Part shown: positions 8,474 through 16,135 of the stretch, piece after piece | How the letters are laid out: each line of letters starts with the position of its first letter | Position numbering within the stretch: position 1 is the first letter of the stretch | DNA from: JAVVWB01 sp036652335 | GTDB taxonomy: Bacteria; Synergistota; Synergistia; Synergistales; Synergistaceae | Reading direction: 5' to 3' | Length of the DNA: 64,000 bases | NCBI GenBank assembly: GCA_036652335.1 | Contig: JAVVWB010000009.1 | Span: 17,941 to 81,940 of the forward strand | Program-made: the position numbers and the translations under genes | The notes under the pieces: model-generated | Seen by the model: the letters and a program-made list of their open reading frames with translations, nothing else | Told to the model about the DNA's origin: nothing | The model's database searches: none

Positions 8474-9118
8474 TTATTTAATTTCAGCTATTTTGCTTTC
8501 TATTTCTTTTATTAGTTTTGATACGTGGAATCCGTCACATACTGCATGATGTACTTGTATAGATATGGGGAGTTTTATTCTTTTTTCTGTTTTGTAGTAT
8601 TTACCTATTGTAAAGATTGGGAGTAAAAATCTACCGTCAGCATATATATTGAGGTTAAATCCTGTAAATGATATTTCCGGCAGGGCAGATATGAAGAAGT
8701 AGTTTTCTCTTTCTGTTTCTTTTGGGTTCATTTTCCCCGCATTTGCATATTTGTCACAATCTTCTTCGTATCTTTTGTAGAAGATTTCAAAGTTTTCATC
8801 ATATTCTGTCCATATTGAGCAGAACTGTTCCGGGTTGTCTTTTCTCATTATTGTGTATGACGGGTCTATTTTGTCGAAGTAACCAAGGTTTCCGTTTTTG
8901 TCGAAGGAGTAACGAAATTCGATTTTCTCGTTTACGCATTTTGTGATTGCATATATGAACATGGGATATATTTTTTTGTTTTCAATTTTTGATTTTACGT
9001 AGGCATCTGTGATGTCTATTTCTGCTGTTAGGCTGTATGTGCATCTTACGTTGTTCATGTAGTGTTCGTAGTATTCTTTTCTTTCCCATGTTTCTATGTC
9101 TATTAGATTAAAGCTCAT
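8474..9118 (-). CDS. chloramphenicol acetyltransferase-like protein (CatA type)
   Basis: A 214-residue, apparently complete acyltransferase of the classical CAT (type A) family, which transfers acetyl from acetyl-CoA to the 3-hydroxyl of chloramphenicol. The C-terminal catalytic motif HHAVCDG (His190/191, Asp195) and the conserved opening (IDIETWERKEYYEHY) are intact. There is no insertion sequence, integron or plasmid mark nearby, and its base composition matches its minus-strand neighbours. It therefore looks like a long-resident chromosomal gene. Family members with the full motif are not always resistance genes, so the phenotype is unproven. Confidence 0.85.
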   Translation of the reverse strand: MSFNLIDIETWERKEYYEHYMNNVRCTYSLTAEIDITDAYVKSKIENKKIYPMFIYAITKCVNEKIEFRYSFDKNGNLGYFDKIDPSYTIMRKDNPEQFCSIWTEYDENFEIFYKRYEEDCDKYANAGKMNPKETERENYFFISALPEISFTGFNLNIYADGRFLLPIFTIGKYYKTEKRIKLPISIQVHHAVCDGFHVSKLIKEIESKIAEIK

Positions 9119-9150
9119 TTCGTTCTACCTTTCTTTATTTTATTTTATTT

Positions 9151-9843
9151 TTATATTTCAGTTTCTTCACCGGGGTTAAGAATTTTTACAAATGTTTCTT
9201 CTTCCCCTACCATTTTTGCAAATTCTTCAGGGTTTTGTGCTATAAGCGGGAATGTGTTGTAGTGCATTGGAATTGCAACGCAGGGCTTTATCATTTTTAC
9301 TGCACGTGCTGCATCTTCTGCATCCATTGTGTAGTATCCACCTATCGGGAGCATGGCTATTTGTATGTCTAAGTCTTTTAGTAGTTGCATTTCCATTGTG
9401 AGCCCTGTGTCTCCTGCATGGTATATTTTTTTATTTTCTATTTCTATTAAAAATCCACATGCTACTCCACCATATCCGATGTCTATGCCTTTGTCTAACA
9501 TTTGGACTGCTGCACCATGCCATGCTGGTGTAAGTTTTACTTTTCCAAATGGGAATTTGTAGCTTCCACCTATGTGCATCCCTTCTGTTTTTAGCCCTTG
9601 CATTTGAAGATATGTAGCAAGTTCAAAGCATGTTATTACTGTTGCACCTGTTCTTTTTGCTATTTCTATTGTGTTTCCGATGTGGTCCCCATGTCCATGG
9701 GTTAAAAATATGTAGTTGAGGTCTGTTATGTCTGACGGTTTTATAGGTGATGTTGGCCCTTCAAGGAATGGATCTATTAAGGCTTTTATTCCTGTCCCTT
9801 CGATGTAGAATGCACTGTGTCCAAGATATTTTAATTTTGCCAT
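9151..9843 (-). CDS. metal-dependent hydrolase, UPF0173 (metallo-beta-lactamase fold)
   Basis: A 230-residue protein of the UPF0173 group in the metallo-beta-lactamase superfamily. The zinc motif THGHGDH (residues 48-54), the HAGDTGL segment and the C-terminal PMHYNTFP histidine are in the right order. The length fits the family. Its substrate is unknown; members are annotated only as metal-dependent hydrolases. It has its own promoter-like sequence at 9909-9937 and sits between terminators, so it appears to be monocistronic. Confidence 0.88.
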   Translation of the reverse strand: MAKLKYLGHSAFYIEGTGIKALIDPFLEGPTSPIKPSDITDLNYIFLTHGHGDHIGNTIEIAKRTGATVITCFELATYLQMQGLKTEGMHIGGSYKFPFGKVKLTPAWHGAAVQMLDKGIDIGYGGVACGFLIEIENKKIYHAGDTGLTMEMQLLKDLDIQIAMLPIGGYYTMDAEDAARAVKMIKPCVAIPMHYNTFPLIAQNPEEFAKMVGEEETFVKILNPGEETEI

Positions 9844-9908
9844 TTTTGTTGTTCCTCCTTTTTGTTGCTTTTTTTAGTTTTTTTGTTTTTGTTGTTTATT
9901 CTCACTTT

Positions 9909-9937
9909 ATTATATGCTACTTTGTTTTATTGTGGAA
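9909..9937 (-). promoter_or_regulatory. candidate promoter for the UPF0173 gene
   Basis: A perfect -10 hexamer TATAAT (9909-9914, minus strand) lies 17 bases from TTCCAC (9932-9937), a weak -35. It is positioned just after the aspS terminator. Confidence 0.5.
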
Positions 9938-9951
9938 TTATTATGTGTAAA

Positions 9952-9979
9952 AAAAAGCAACCCTTTCGGGTTGCTTTTT
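9952..9979 (-). terminator. intrinsic terminator of the hisS-aspS operon
   Basis: GCAACCC and GGGTTGC with a four-base loop, flanked by A/T runs, make a classic terminator nine bases past the aspS stop. Confidence 0.9.
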
Positions 9980-9987
9980 GTCGTTTG

Positions 9988-11778
9988 TTATACGAGTGGT
10001 TCTATTGTTTTGACTGAGAGTTCTTCAAGCTGTGCTGTTTCCACTTTTGAAGGAGCTTCTGTCATTGGGCATTGTGCTTTCTGGTTTTTCGGGAATGCCA
10101 TTACGTCTCTGATTGACTGACTTCCTGTCATGAGCATTACAAGTCTGTCAAGTCCTATTGCCAGTCCACCATGTGGAGGCGTTCCGTAGCTGAGGCCATC
10201 AAGGAAGAATCCAAATCTTTCTTTTGCTGCTTCTGGTGTGAAGTTTAGTGCTTGGAATGCCTTAGCTTGCATTTCTGGGTTGTGTATTCTTATTGATCCA
10301 CCGCCAAGTTCTGTACCGTTTAGGACTACGTCGTAAGCTCTTGAACGTACTTTGCCTGGCTCTGTGAGGAGGTATTCCATGTCTTCATCCATTGGTGCTG
10401 TGAAAGGATGGTGAACTGCTGTGAATCTTCCGGCATCTTCATCCCATTCAAAGAGTGGAAATTCTGTTACCCAGAGGAATTTGAAGCCTTCTTCGAGGAG
10501 TCCTCTTGCTTTTCCTATTTCAAGTCTAATTTGTCCAAGTATTTCACAGGCTTTTTTCCAGTTAGCATCTGCCATTAGGAATAGTGCGTCTCCATCTTCA
10601 ATTCCAGAGATTTTTTTAAGGCTTTCTATTCTTTCTTCATCAAGGAATTTTACAAGTGGACCTTTTAGTTCTCCATCTTTTATCTGGAAGTTGGCCATTC
10701 CTCTTGCACCTAGATCTTTTGCTCTGCTTTCAAGGTCTGAGAGTTCTTTTCTTGATAGCGTTGCTCCTCCAGGGAGACGGAGTCCTTTTATCGTTCCGTT
10801 TTCTTGAAGTAGTCCGGCAAATGGATTTTCTCCTCCTGCAAATACAGGTGCGAGGTCAACCATTGTCATTGGTATTCTGAGGTCAGGTTTGTCGCTTCCA
10901 TAGAGGTCCATAGCATCTTTCCATGTCATTCTAAGGAATGGCGCTTTGATGTCTAGTCCTTCAACGTAGGTGTTGAATAGTCCTGCTAGGTAGTTTTCAA
11001 CAAGTACCATGATGTCTTCTTCTGTTATGAAGCTCATTTCAAGGTCTATTTGTGTAAATTCTGGCTGTCTGTCTGCTCTTAGGTCTTCATCACGGAAGCA
11101 TTTTACAATTTGCATGTATTTGTCACAGCCACTGACCATGAGTAGCTGTTTAAATATCTGTGGTGATTGTGGAAGTGCATAGAATGAGCCCGGGTTTACA
11201 CGACTAGGAACAAGGTAGTCTCTTGCACCTTCTGGTGTTGATTTGGTGAGCATTGGGGTTTCTATGTCAATAAATCCGTTGTCACCAAAGTAGTTGCGTG
11301 TGTAGTGTGTTACGTTGTGGCGCATGAGGAGGTTTGCCTGCATACGTTCACGTCTTAGGTCAAGGTAACGATATGTCATTCTTGTGTCTTCGTTTACTAC
11401 GTCTGCATTGTCAATTTCAAATGGTGGTAGTTTTGCAGGTGCAAGTATTATGAAGTCGTCTACGAGGAGTTCTATTTGCCCTGTAGGAAGTTCTGGATTT
11501 TCTGTGCCTTCTGGGCGTTGACGCAGTTTCCCTTTTACAGCAAGTACGTATTCACTACGTAATGAGCTTGCACGTTCGTGTGCTTCCGCATTGAGTTCGG
11601 GGTTAAATACAACCTGTGTCGTACCTGTTTTGTCCCAGAGTTCTATGAATATTATTCCTCCAAGGTCACGACGACGACGGAGCCACCCATTTAGGTTTAC
11701 TTCTTTTCCTGCATCTGTAAGTCTAGGTTCACCACAGTACATGGTCCTTTTCCATGATGCGTTGTAACTTCTTTCCAT
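9988..11778 (-). CDS. aspS: aspartyl-tRNA synthetase
   Basis: A 596-residue class II aminoacyl-tRNA synthetase that charges tRNA-Asp. It has the N-terminal OB-fold anticodon-binding domain (VNLNGWLRRRRDLGGIIFIEL), the catalytic domain with motif 2 (FRDEDLRADRQPEFTQID), the bacterial GAD insertion between about residues 300 and 420, and motif 3 (GLAIGLDRLVML) near the C-terminus. The length is typical of bacterial AspRS. It is the second gene of a hisS-aspS operon, 28 bases after hisS, and ends at a strong terminator. The sequence alone does not tell whether it also charges tRNA-Asn. Confidence 0.97.
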   Translation of the reverse strand: MERSYNASWKRTMYCGEPRLTDAGKEVNLNGWLRRRRDLGGIIFIELWDKTGTTQVVFNPELNAEAHERASSLRSEYVLAVKGKLRQRPEGTENPELPTGQIELLVDDFIILAPAKLPPFEIDNADVVNEDTRMTYRYLDLRRERMQANLLMRHNVTHYTRNYFGDNGFIDIETPMLTKSTPEGARDYLVPSRVNPGSFYALPQSPQIFKQLLMVSGCDKYMQIVKCFRDEDLRADRQPEFTQIDLEMSFITEEDIMVLVENYLAGLFNTYVEGLDIKAPFLRMTWKDAMDLYGSDKPDLRIPMTMVDLAPVFAGGENPFAGLLQENGTIKGLRLPGGATLSRKELSDLESRAKDLGARGMANFQIKDGELKGPLVKFLDEERIESLKKISGIEDGDALFLMADANWKKACEILGQIRLEIGKARGLLEEGFKFLWVTEFPLFEWDEDAGRFTAVHHPFTAPMDEDMEYLLTEPGKVRSRAYDVVLNGTELGGGSIRIHNPEMQAKAFQALNFTPEAAKERFGFFLDGLSYGTPPHGGLAIGLDRLVMLMTGSQSIRDVMAFPKNQKAQCPMTEAPSKVETAQLEELSVKTIEPLV

Positions 11779-11806
11779 TTGTATCCCTCTTTTTACTTTA
11801 TAAATT

Positions 11807-13057
11807 TTATTTTAATTTGTTAATTATTTGCTCTGTTGTCAGTTCTTCTTGTGTCCCCTCTGAGAGGTTTTTAAGTGTTACGACACCTTTTTCTATTTCT
11901 GAACTTCCAAGTATGCAAGCATACTTTGCAAAGTTTCCTGCACTTTTCATTTGGCTTTTCATGCTTTTGCCTGTGTAGTCCATGTCTGCGGATATTCCGT
12001 TTATTCTAAGTTCTCGTAGTAGCTCTATTGAGTCAAGTTTTATTTCTGGCTCTGCTGTTACTACGTATACTTTGTTGCATGGTTTTTTACCAAATGAACA
12101 GTTTTGTGCTTCCATTGTAAGAACGACTCTTTCTATTCCAGAAGCAAATCCTACTCCTGGAACGTGTGGCCCACCTATTGATTCTGATAGGTTATCATAA
12201 CGACCACCACCACAGACAGCATTTTGTGAACCAAGGTCTCCTGATAGTATTTCGTATGCAGTTTTTGTGTAGTAGTCGAGTCCACGTACAAGACGTTTGT
12301 CGTGCTTTACTATTGCTCCAATTTTGTCGAGCCCTTTGCTGAGCTGTTCAAAGTGGTCTTTGCAGTCATCACAGAGGTGTTCCATTATTGATGGTGCATC
12401 TTGTGTTATTTCTTTGCAAACTGGACTTTTGCAGTCTAATATTCTGAGTGGGTTACGATCAAAGCGTCCCTTACATGAATCACATAGTTCTTCATATCTA
12501 GGTTTTATGTAGTCTTGTAAAGCTTTTCTGTATACAGGGCGACATTTAGGGCAACCAACGGAGTTTAGTACTACTTGAAGGTTTGATAGTCCCAGACGAC
12601 GATAGAGTTCCATTGAGAGGTCTATTACTTCTAGGTCTACATATGGGTCTTGCGAACCAAGAGCTTCAATGTCTAGCTGTACAAATTGACGATAACGCCC
12701 TTTCTGTGGACGTTCGTAACGGAACATTGGACCGACTCCCCATAGTTTTGCTGGCTGTGGCCCTTTGCGCATTTCGTTTTCTAGGTATGATCTCATCATT
12801 GAAGCTGTCATTTCAGGACGAAGTGTTATGCTTCTTCCTCCTCTGTCTTCAAAGGTGTACATTTCTTTTTCTACTATGTCTGTTGTTTCTCCTACTCCTC
12901 TTGAGAATAGTTCCGTGTGTTCAAATATTGGTAGATGGACTTCTCTATATCCGTAGTCATCGGCTACATTGCGAAATGTGTTTGTAACATAGGCCCATTT
13001 CCATGATTCATTTCCGAGTATGTCTCTTGTTCCACGTGGTGCTTTTATCGGATCCAT
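11807..13057 (-). CDS. hisS: histidyl-tRNA synthetase
   Basis: A 416-residue class II synthetase that charges tRNA-His. It shows the opening APRGTRDIL, motif 2 (LRPEMTASMMRSYLE), the two histidine-specific signatures LVRGLDYYTKTAYEI and GGGRYDNL, and the C-terminal anticodon-binding domain (KVYVVTAEPE onwards). A CxxC...CxxC cluster in the insertion domain (around residues 170-225, e.g. CPKCRP, CDSCKG) may bind zinc; similar inserts occur in other bacterial HisRS. The start is preceded by AGGAGG, with a promoter at 13105-13134. It is co-transcribed with aspS, as in many Gram-positive-type genomes. Confidence 0.97.
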   Translation of the reverse strand: MDPIKAPRGTRDILGNESWKWAYVTNTFRNVADDYGYREVHLPIFEHTELFSRGVGETTDIVEKEMYTFEDRGGRSITLRPEMTASMMRSYLENEMRKGPQPAKLWGVGPMFRYERPQKGRYRQFVQLDIEALGSQDPYVDLEVIDLSMELYRRLGLSNLQVVLNSVGCPKCRPVYRKALQDYIKPRYEELCDSCKGRFDRNPLRILDCKSPVCKEITQDAPSIMEHLCDDCKDHFEQLSKGLDKIGAIVKHDKRLVRGLDYYTKTAYEILSGDLGSQNAVCGGGRYDNLSESIGGPHVPGVGFASGIERVVLTMEAQNCSFGKKPCNKVYVVTAEPEIKLDSIELLRELRINGISADMDYTGKSMKSQMKSAGNFAKYACILGSSEIEKGVVTLKNLSEGTQEELTTEQIINKLK

Positions 13058-13104
13058 TTTTTTTGCCTCCTAGACTCTTTTGTTTTCTGTCAATTCAACG
13101 TATA

Positions 13105-13134
13105 ATAATACTTCATTTTACACTAAACTTACAA
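13105..13134 (-). promoter_or_regulatory. candidate promoter for hisS-aspS
   Basis: TTGTAA (13129-13134) and TATTAT (13105-13110) on the minus strand are 18 bases apart, about 48 bases from the hisS start. No T-box-like leader is visible in the short space to the gene. Confidence 0.5.
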
Positions 13135-13217
13135 GTATGAATATTATTTTTTTATAAAATGTTATAACGTAGTTTGGATTATATTTTTTATTTTGCTTTT
13201 TTCTGAGGGGTGATTTC

Positions 13218-13445
13218 GTGAGTCGTGCCTTTATTAAGGAAGATGACGCCGAGACACAAGACGCTGTCGACAATATTCAGTTTAGGGAAAATAAAATTGA
13301 ATGGCTTAAAATTCAAGAAAATAAGTTGCAACGATTGCTTGAAGAGTCTAAAATGGTATCTCTAGATAAGCAATCTCTTTTTGACAAATGGATTGTAGAT
13401 ATTAAAGAAGATATTGAAAGAACAAAAAGGGAACTCGGTTATTAG
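13218..13445 (+). CDS. small charged coiled-coil protein of unknown function
   Basis: A 75-residue protein starting at GTG, with GAGGGG eight bases upstream as a good ribosome site. It opens MSRAFIKEDDAE, then forms a highly charged, probably alpha-helical or coiled-coil region from about residue 20 to the end (regular Leu/Ile with Glu/Lys). It has no signal peptide, membrane segment or cysteines. Similar openings occur in small proteins annotated near GreA-like transcription factors in other bacteria, but I cannot assign a function. It stands alone between hisS (divergent) and the ABC importer. Confidence 0.65.
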   Translation: MSRAFIKEDDAETQDAVDNIQFRENKIEWLKIQENKLQRLLEESKMVSLDKQSLFDKWIVDIKEDIERTKRELGY

Positions 13446-13693
13446 TTCTCATTTTCATTTTTTGGGAAAGGACGTGAGACGGCAAATTGAAAAAGACAAT
13501 TTGGTTCTGCTTAGCTTTCGAACCTATAGGTTTCAAGTGTTCATTTTTTGATTTTATTATGAACCTTTCCATAAATATATTCTGCATTAATTACTTTTCT
13601 TATTTTTCATCCTTCTATTTTCACCCAATTTCGCTCAGGAATTGATAACCTCTTAGGGAATAAATTTTGTTTATTTTGAGAGGAGTCTTTTTT
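13446..13693 (+). other. 248-base intergenic region upstream of the ABC importer
   Basis: No gene is supported here. It holds a seven-pair hairpin (CAAATTG/CAATTTG at 13483-13503) without a T tail and the palindrome AACCTATAGGTT. A purine-rich leader precedes the ABC ATPase start. It may be an untranslated leader, but I do not recognise a riboswitch class. Confidence 0.4.
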
Positions 13694-14485
13694 ATGAATG
13701 TTGCGAATAAACCTTTAATTATTATAGAAAATTTAAAAAAGGGATTTGAGGACGGAGATGTTCTCAAGAATGTTAGTTTTACTATTAGAGAGGGAGACCT
13801 TGTTTCTATTATAGGACCTTCTGGCTGTGGTAAGTCTACCTTTTTACGCTGTTTAAATTGCCTGGAGCTTCTTGATTCAGGTTCTCTTACTGTTGCAAAT
13901 ATTAAGCTTACTCGCGAACCCGGGCAGAAGCCTGATTCTCGTATGATGGAGATTGTTCACGAAATTCGTAGCGAAGTCGGGATGGTTTTTCAAAGTTATA
14001 ATCTTTTCCCTCACAAAACTTTGCTTGAAAATGTCATGCTTGCCCCTATGACAGTTAAGAAGGTCGATAGAGATGAAGCATATGAGACTGCAATGAAGTT
14101 TATAGATAAAGTCGGACTTCGTGGATTTTCTTCACGATATCCTTCTACTCTTTCTGGAGGACAGAGTCAGAGAGCAGCTATTGCAAGAGCTTTGGCAATG
14201 AATCCTCGTGTTATGTTGTACGATGAACCAACATCAGCTTTGGACCCTGAGTTGGTTGGCGAAGTTTTACAGGTTATGAAAGATCTCGATAATGAGGGTA
14301 TGACCCAAATTATTGTTACACATGAGATGAAGTTCGCCCGTGATGCATCTGACTATATTATTTTTATGGATAACGGAGAAATCGTCGAGTACGAAGATGG
14401 AGATATTTTGTTTGAGCATCCTAAGAATAATAGAACACGTGCATTTTTACGTCATTTTGTAAATACGGGGGTTACGTCATGCTAA
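13694..14485 (+). CDS. polar amino acid ABC transporter, ATP-binding protein
   Basis: A 263-residue ATPase of the GlnQ/HisP family that powers uptake of polar amino acids at the inner membrane. Walker A (GPSGCGKST), Q-loop (VFQSYNLFPH), signature (LSGGQSQRAAIARALA), Walker B (VMLYDEPTSALDPE) and switch histidine (IVTHEM) are all intact. A start at ATG 13694 is chosen because GAGAGGAG lies at the right distance; the upstream in-frame codons lack a ribosome site. Its last codons overlap the start of the fused binding protein/permease gene, so the two are translated together and form one importer. Confidence 0.93.
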   Translation: MNVANKPLIIIENLKKGFEDGDVLKNVSFTIREGDLVSIIGPSGCGKSTFLRCLNCLELLDSGSLTVANIKLTREPGQKPDSRMMEIVHEIRSEVGMVFQSYNLFPHKTLLENVMLAPMTVKKVDRDEAYETAMKFIDKVGLRGFSSRYPSTLSGGQSQRAAIARALAMNPRVMLYDEPTSALDPELVGEVLQVMKDLDNEGMTQIIVTHEMKFARDASDYIIFMDNGEIVEYEDGDILFEHPKNNRTRAFLRHFVNTGVTSC

Positions 14486-16056
14486 GAAGAAAACATTTTT
14501 TACTTTATATATTTTTTCTGCTTTTTGTGGCTTTTTCATTTGTTAATCCCACGTTCATGGAAGCAGCAGTGACTAAGAAGGAGCTTCGTTGGGGAGGAGA
14601 TGCCGAGGGTGGCTTCCCTTATATGTTTTCAAATCCGGTAAATCCTGATGAGCTTATAGGCTTTGAGGTTGATATTGTTAATGCTATTGCCGAGTATTTG
14701 AATATGACTCCTGTCTTTGTAGGTAATGCTTGGGATAATCTTATTCCAGGACTTGAGAGAAAGATGTATGACATTGCTATCAATGGACTTGAAGTTACCC
14801 CTGAGCATCAAGAGGTTGTCAATTTTTCTATTCCTTATTACAAGACTTTCTTGCAGTTAGCCGTTCGCAGGGATACAAAGGATATTAATGAGGTAGAGGA
14901 TTGTAAGAATCATGTAGTAGGAACTTTAAAGGAGTCTTATTCACAGCACGTTCTTCAAGAAGTCGGCAATATTGATATTAAGACTTATATTGTCGAAGCA
15001 AATACGTATGAGGATCTCACAAATGAGAGGCTTGATGCCGCTTTTTTTGATCACCCTATTGCTCTTTATTCGGCAGGATTTAATCCTGAAATTAAGTTTG
15101 TGGGAAGACCAGTTGGTGAGTTAGTTTATGCAATAGCAATGAGAAAAAATGATACTGCTTTACAGAAGGAGATTAACGGCGCAATTGTTTATTTGAGAGA
15201 TTCCGGTAAGCTCCGTGAGATTTATGATAGGTGGAATTTGTGGACCCCTGTTATGGCTAAGGAGTTTAATGACTTTTCTCCTGCAAAAATCGAGCCGTCT
15301 CGCTATAATGATTGGGCTGAGCAGCACAGACCTGTTCTTACTTTGAGTAAGCGTATCGCTCGTTATATAGACGCTTTACCTTCTTTTGGCAGAGGTGCTT
15401 TAATTACAATTCAAGTTTCTATTACAGCTATGATTTTAGCTATAGGTCTTGGACTTGCTCTTGCTATTACTAGAGTTTTTGCTCCAAAATGGTGTTCTAG
15501 TATTGCTATGTGTTATATTGAGGCAATTCGTGGTACTCCTGTTCTTATTCAGCTCTTTTTCATTTTCTATGGTCTTCCAAGTATTGGCATTAAGTTTTCG
15601 CCTTTTTGGGCAGGAGCTATTGGTTTGGGGTTGAATTATGCCGCTTATGAAGCAGAAATTTATAGGACGGGGCTTTTTGCTATTCCACGCACTCAGTGGG
15701 AAGCTGCTCTCGCTCTTGGTATGACGAGATGGCAAGCTATGGTTAAGGTTATTTTACCTCAAGCAGTTAGAGTTGTTATTCCTCCTATTACCAATGATTT
15801 TATTTCGCTTTTGAAGGATTCTTCTTTGGTTTCTATTATTACTATGGTGGACCTTACAAAGGCTTATGGTCAGATTTCTGCTACGTATTATGACTATTTT
15901 GCACCTGGTATTATTGTTGCTGTTATTTATTTAATTCTCGGCCTACCTTTTGTACGTTTTGCAAGGTACGCAGAGAAGAAGTTAGCTGCAACAGAGAAAG
16001 ACGGGAAGCATGGGCATAGTGAAAATATTTATAGGTCGTCTACTCGTTATATTTAG
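14479..16056 (+). CDS. amino acid ABC transporter, fused substrate-binding protein and permease
   Basis: A 525-residue fusion. Residues 1-30 are a signal anchor; about 33-255 are a family 3 solute-binding domain (GFEVDIVNAIAEYLN, ENVDAAFFDHP-type segments); about 290-510 are a HisM/GlnP permease with several membrane helices. The permease part has the GAIRGTPVLIQLFF-like block and the EAA loop (YEAEIYRTGLFAIPRTQWEAALALGM) that docks on the ATPase. Such fusions are known among Gram-positive amino acid importers. In a diderm cell it would hold the binding domain tethered in the periplasm. The gene starts seven bases inside the ATPase gene and ends at a strong terminator, making a complete two-gene importer. 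The ligand is unknown. Confidence 0.92.
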   Translation: MLRRKHFLLYIFFLLFVAFSFVNPTFMEAAVTKKELRWGGDAEGGFPYMFSNPVNPDELIGFEVDIVNAIAEYLNMTPVFVGNAWDNLIPGLERKMYDIAINGLEVTPEHQEVVNFSIPYYKTFLQLAVRRDTKDINEVEDCKNHVVGTLKESYSQHVLQEVGNIDIKTYIVEANTYEDLTNERLDAAFFDHPIALYSAGFNPEIKFVGRPVGELVYAIAMRKNDTALQKEINGAIVYLRDSGKLREIYDRWNLWTPVMAKEFNDFSPAKIEPSRYNDWAEQHRPVLTLSKRIARYIDALPSFGRGALITIQVSITAMILAIGLGLALAITRVFAPKWCSSIAMCYIEAIRGTPVLIQLFFIFYGLPSIGIKFSPFWAGAIGLGLNYAAYEAEIYRTGLFAIPRTQWEAALALGMTRWQAMVKVILPQAVRVVIPPITNDFISLLKDSSLVSIITMVDLTKAYGQISATYYDYFAPGIIVAVIYLILGLPFVRFARYAEKKLAATEKDGKHGHSENIYRSSTRYI

Positions 16057-16088
16057 TTTTTAGTTATTTTGTTTACTCTTTACTATTT

Positions 16089-16118
16089 AAAAAGCAGAGC
16101 TTTTAAGCTCTGCTTTTT
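16089..16118. terminator. bidirectional terminator between the importer and recD2
   Basis: AAAAGCAGAGC and GCTCTGCTTTT form a perfect stem with T-runs on the plus side and A-runs that serve the minus strand. It separates converging genes. Confidence 0.88.
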
Positions 16119-16135
16119 TTATTTTTTTTTGTTTT

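Noticed and set aside
12979..13217. T-box leader ahead of hisS
   Set aside because: The untranslated part after the promoter is only about 50 bases and lacks the T-box sequence and specifier stem.
13402..13587. 61-residue minus-strand frame opposite the small coiled-coil gene
   Set aside because: It partly overlaps the supported plus-strand gene, has no good start and looks like a chance frame.
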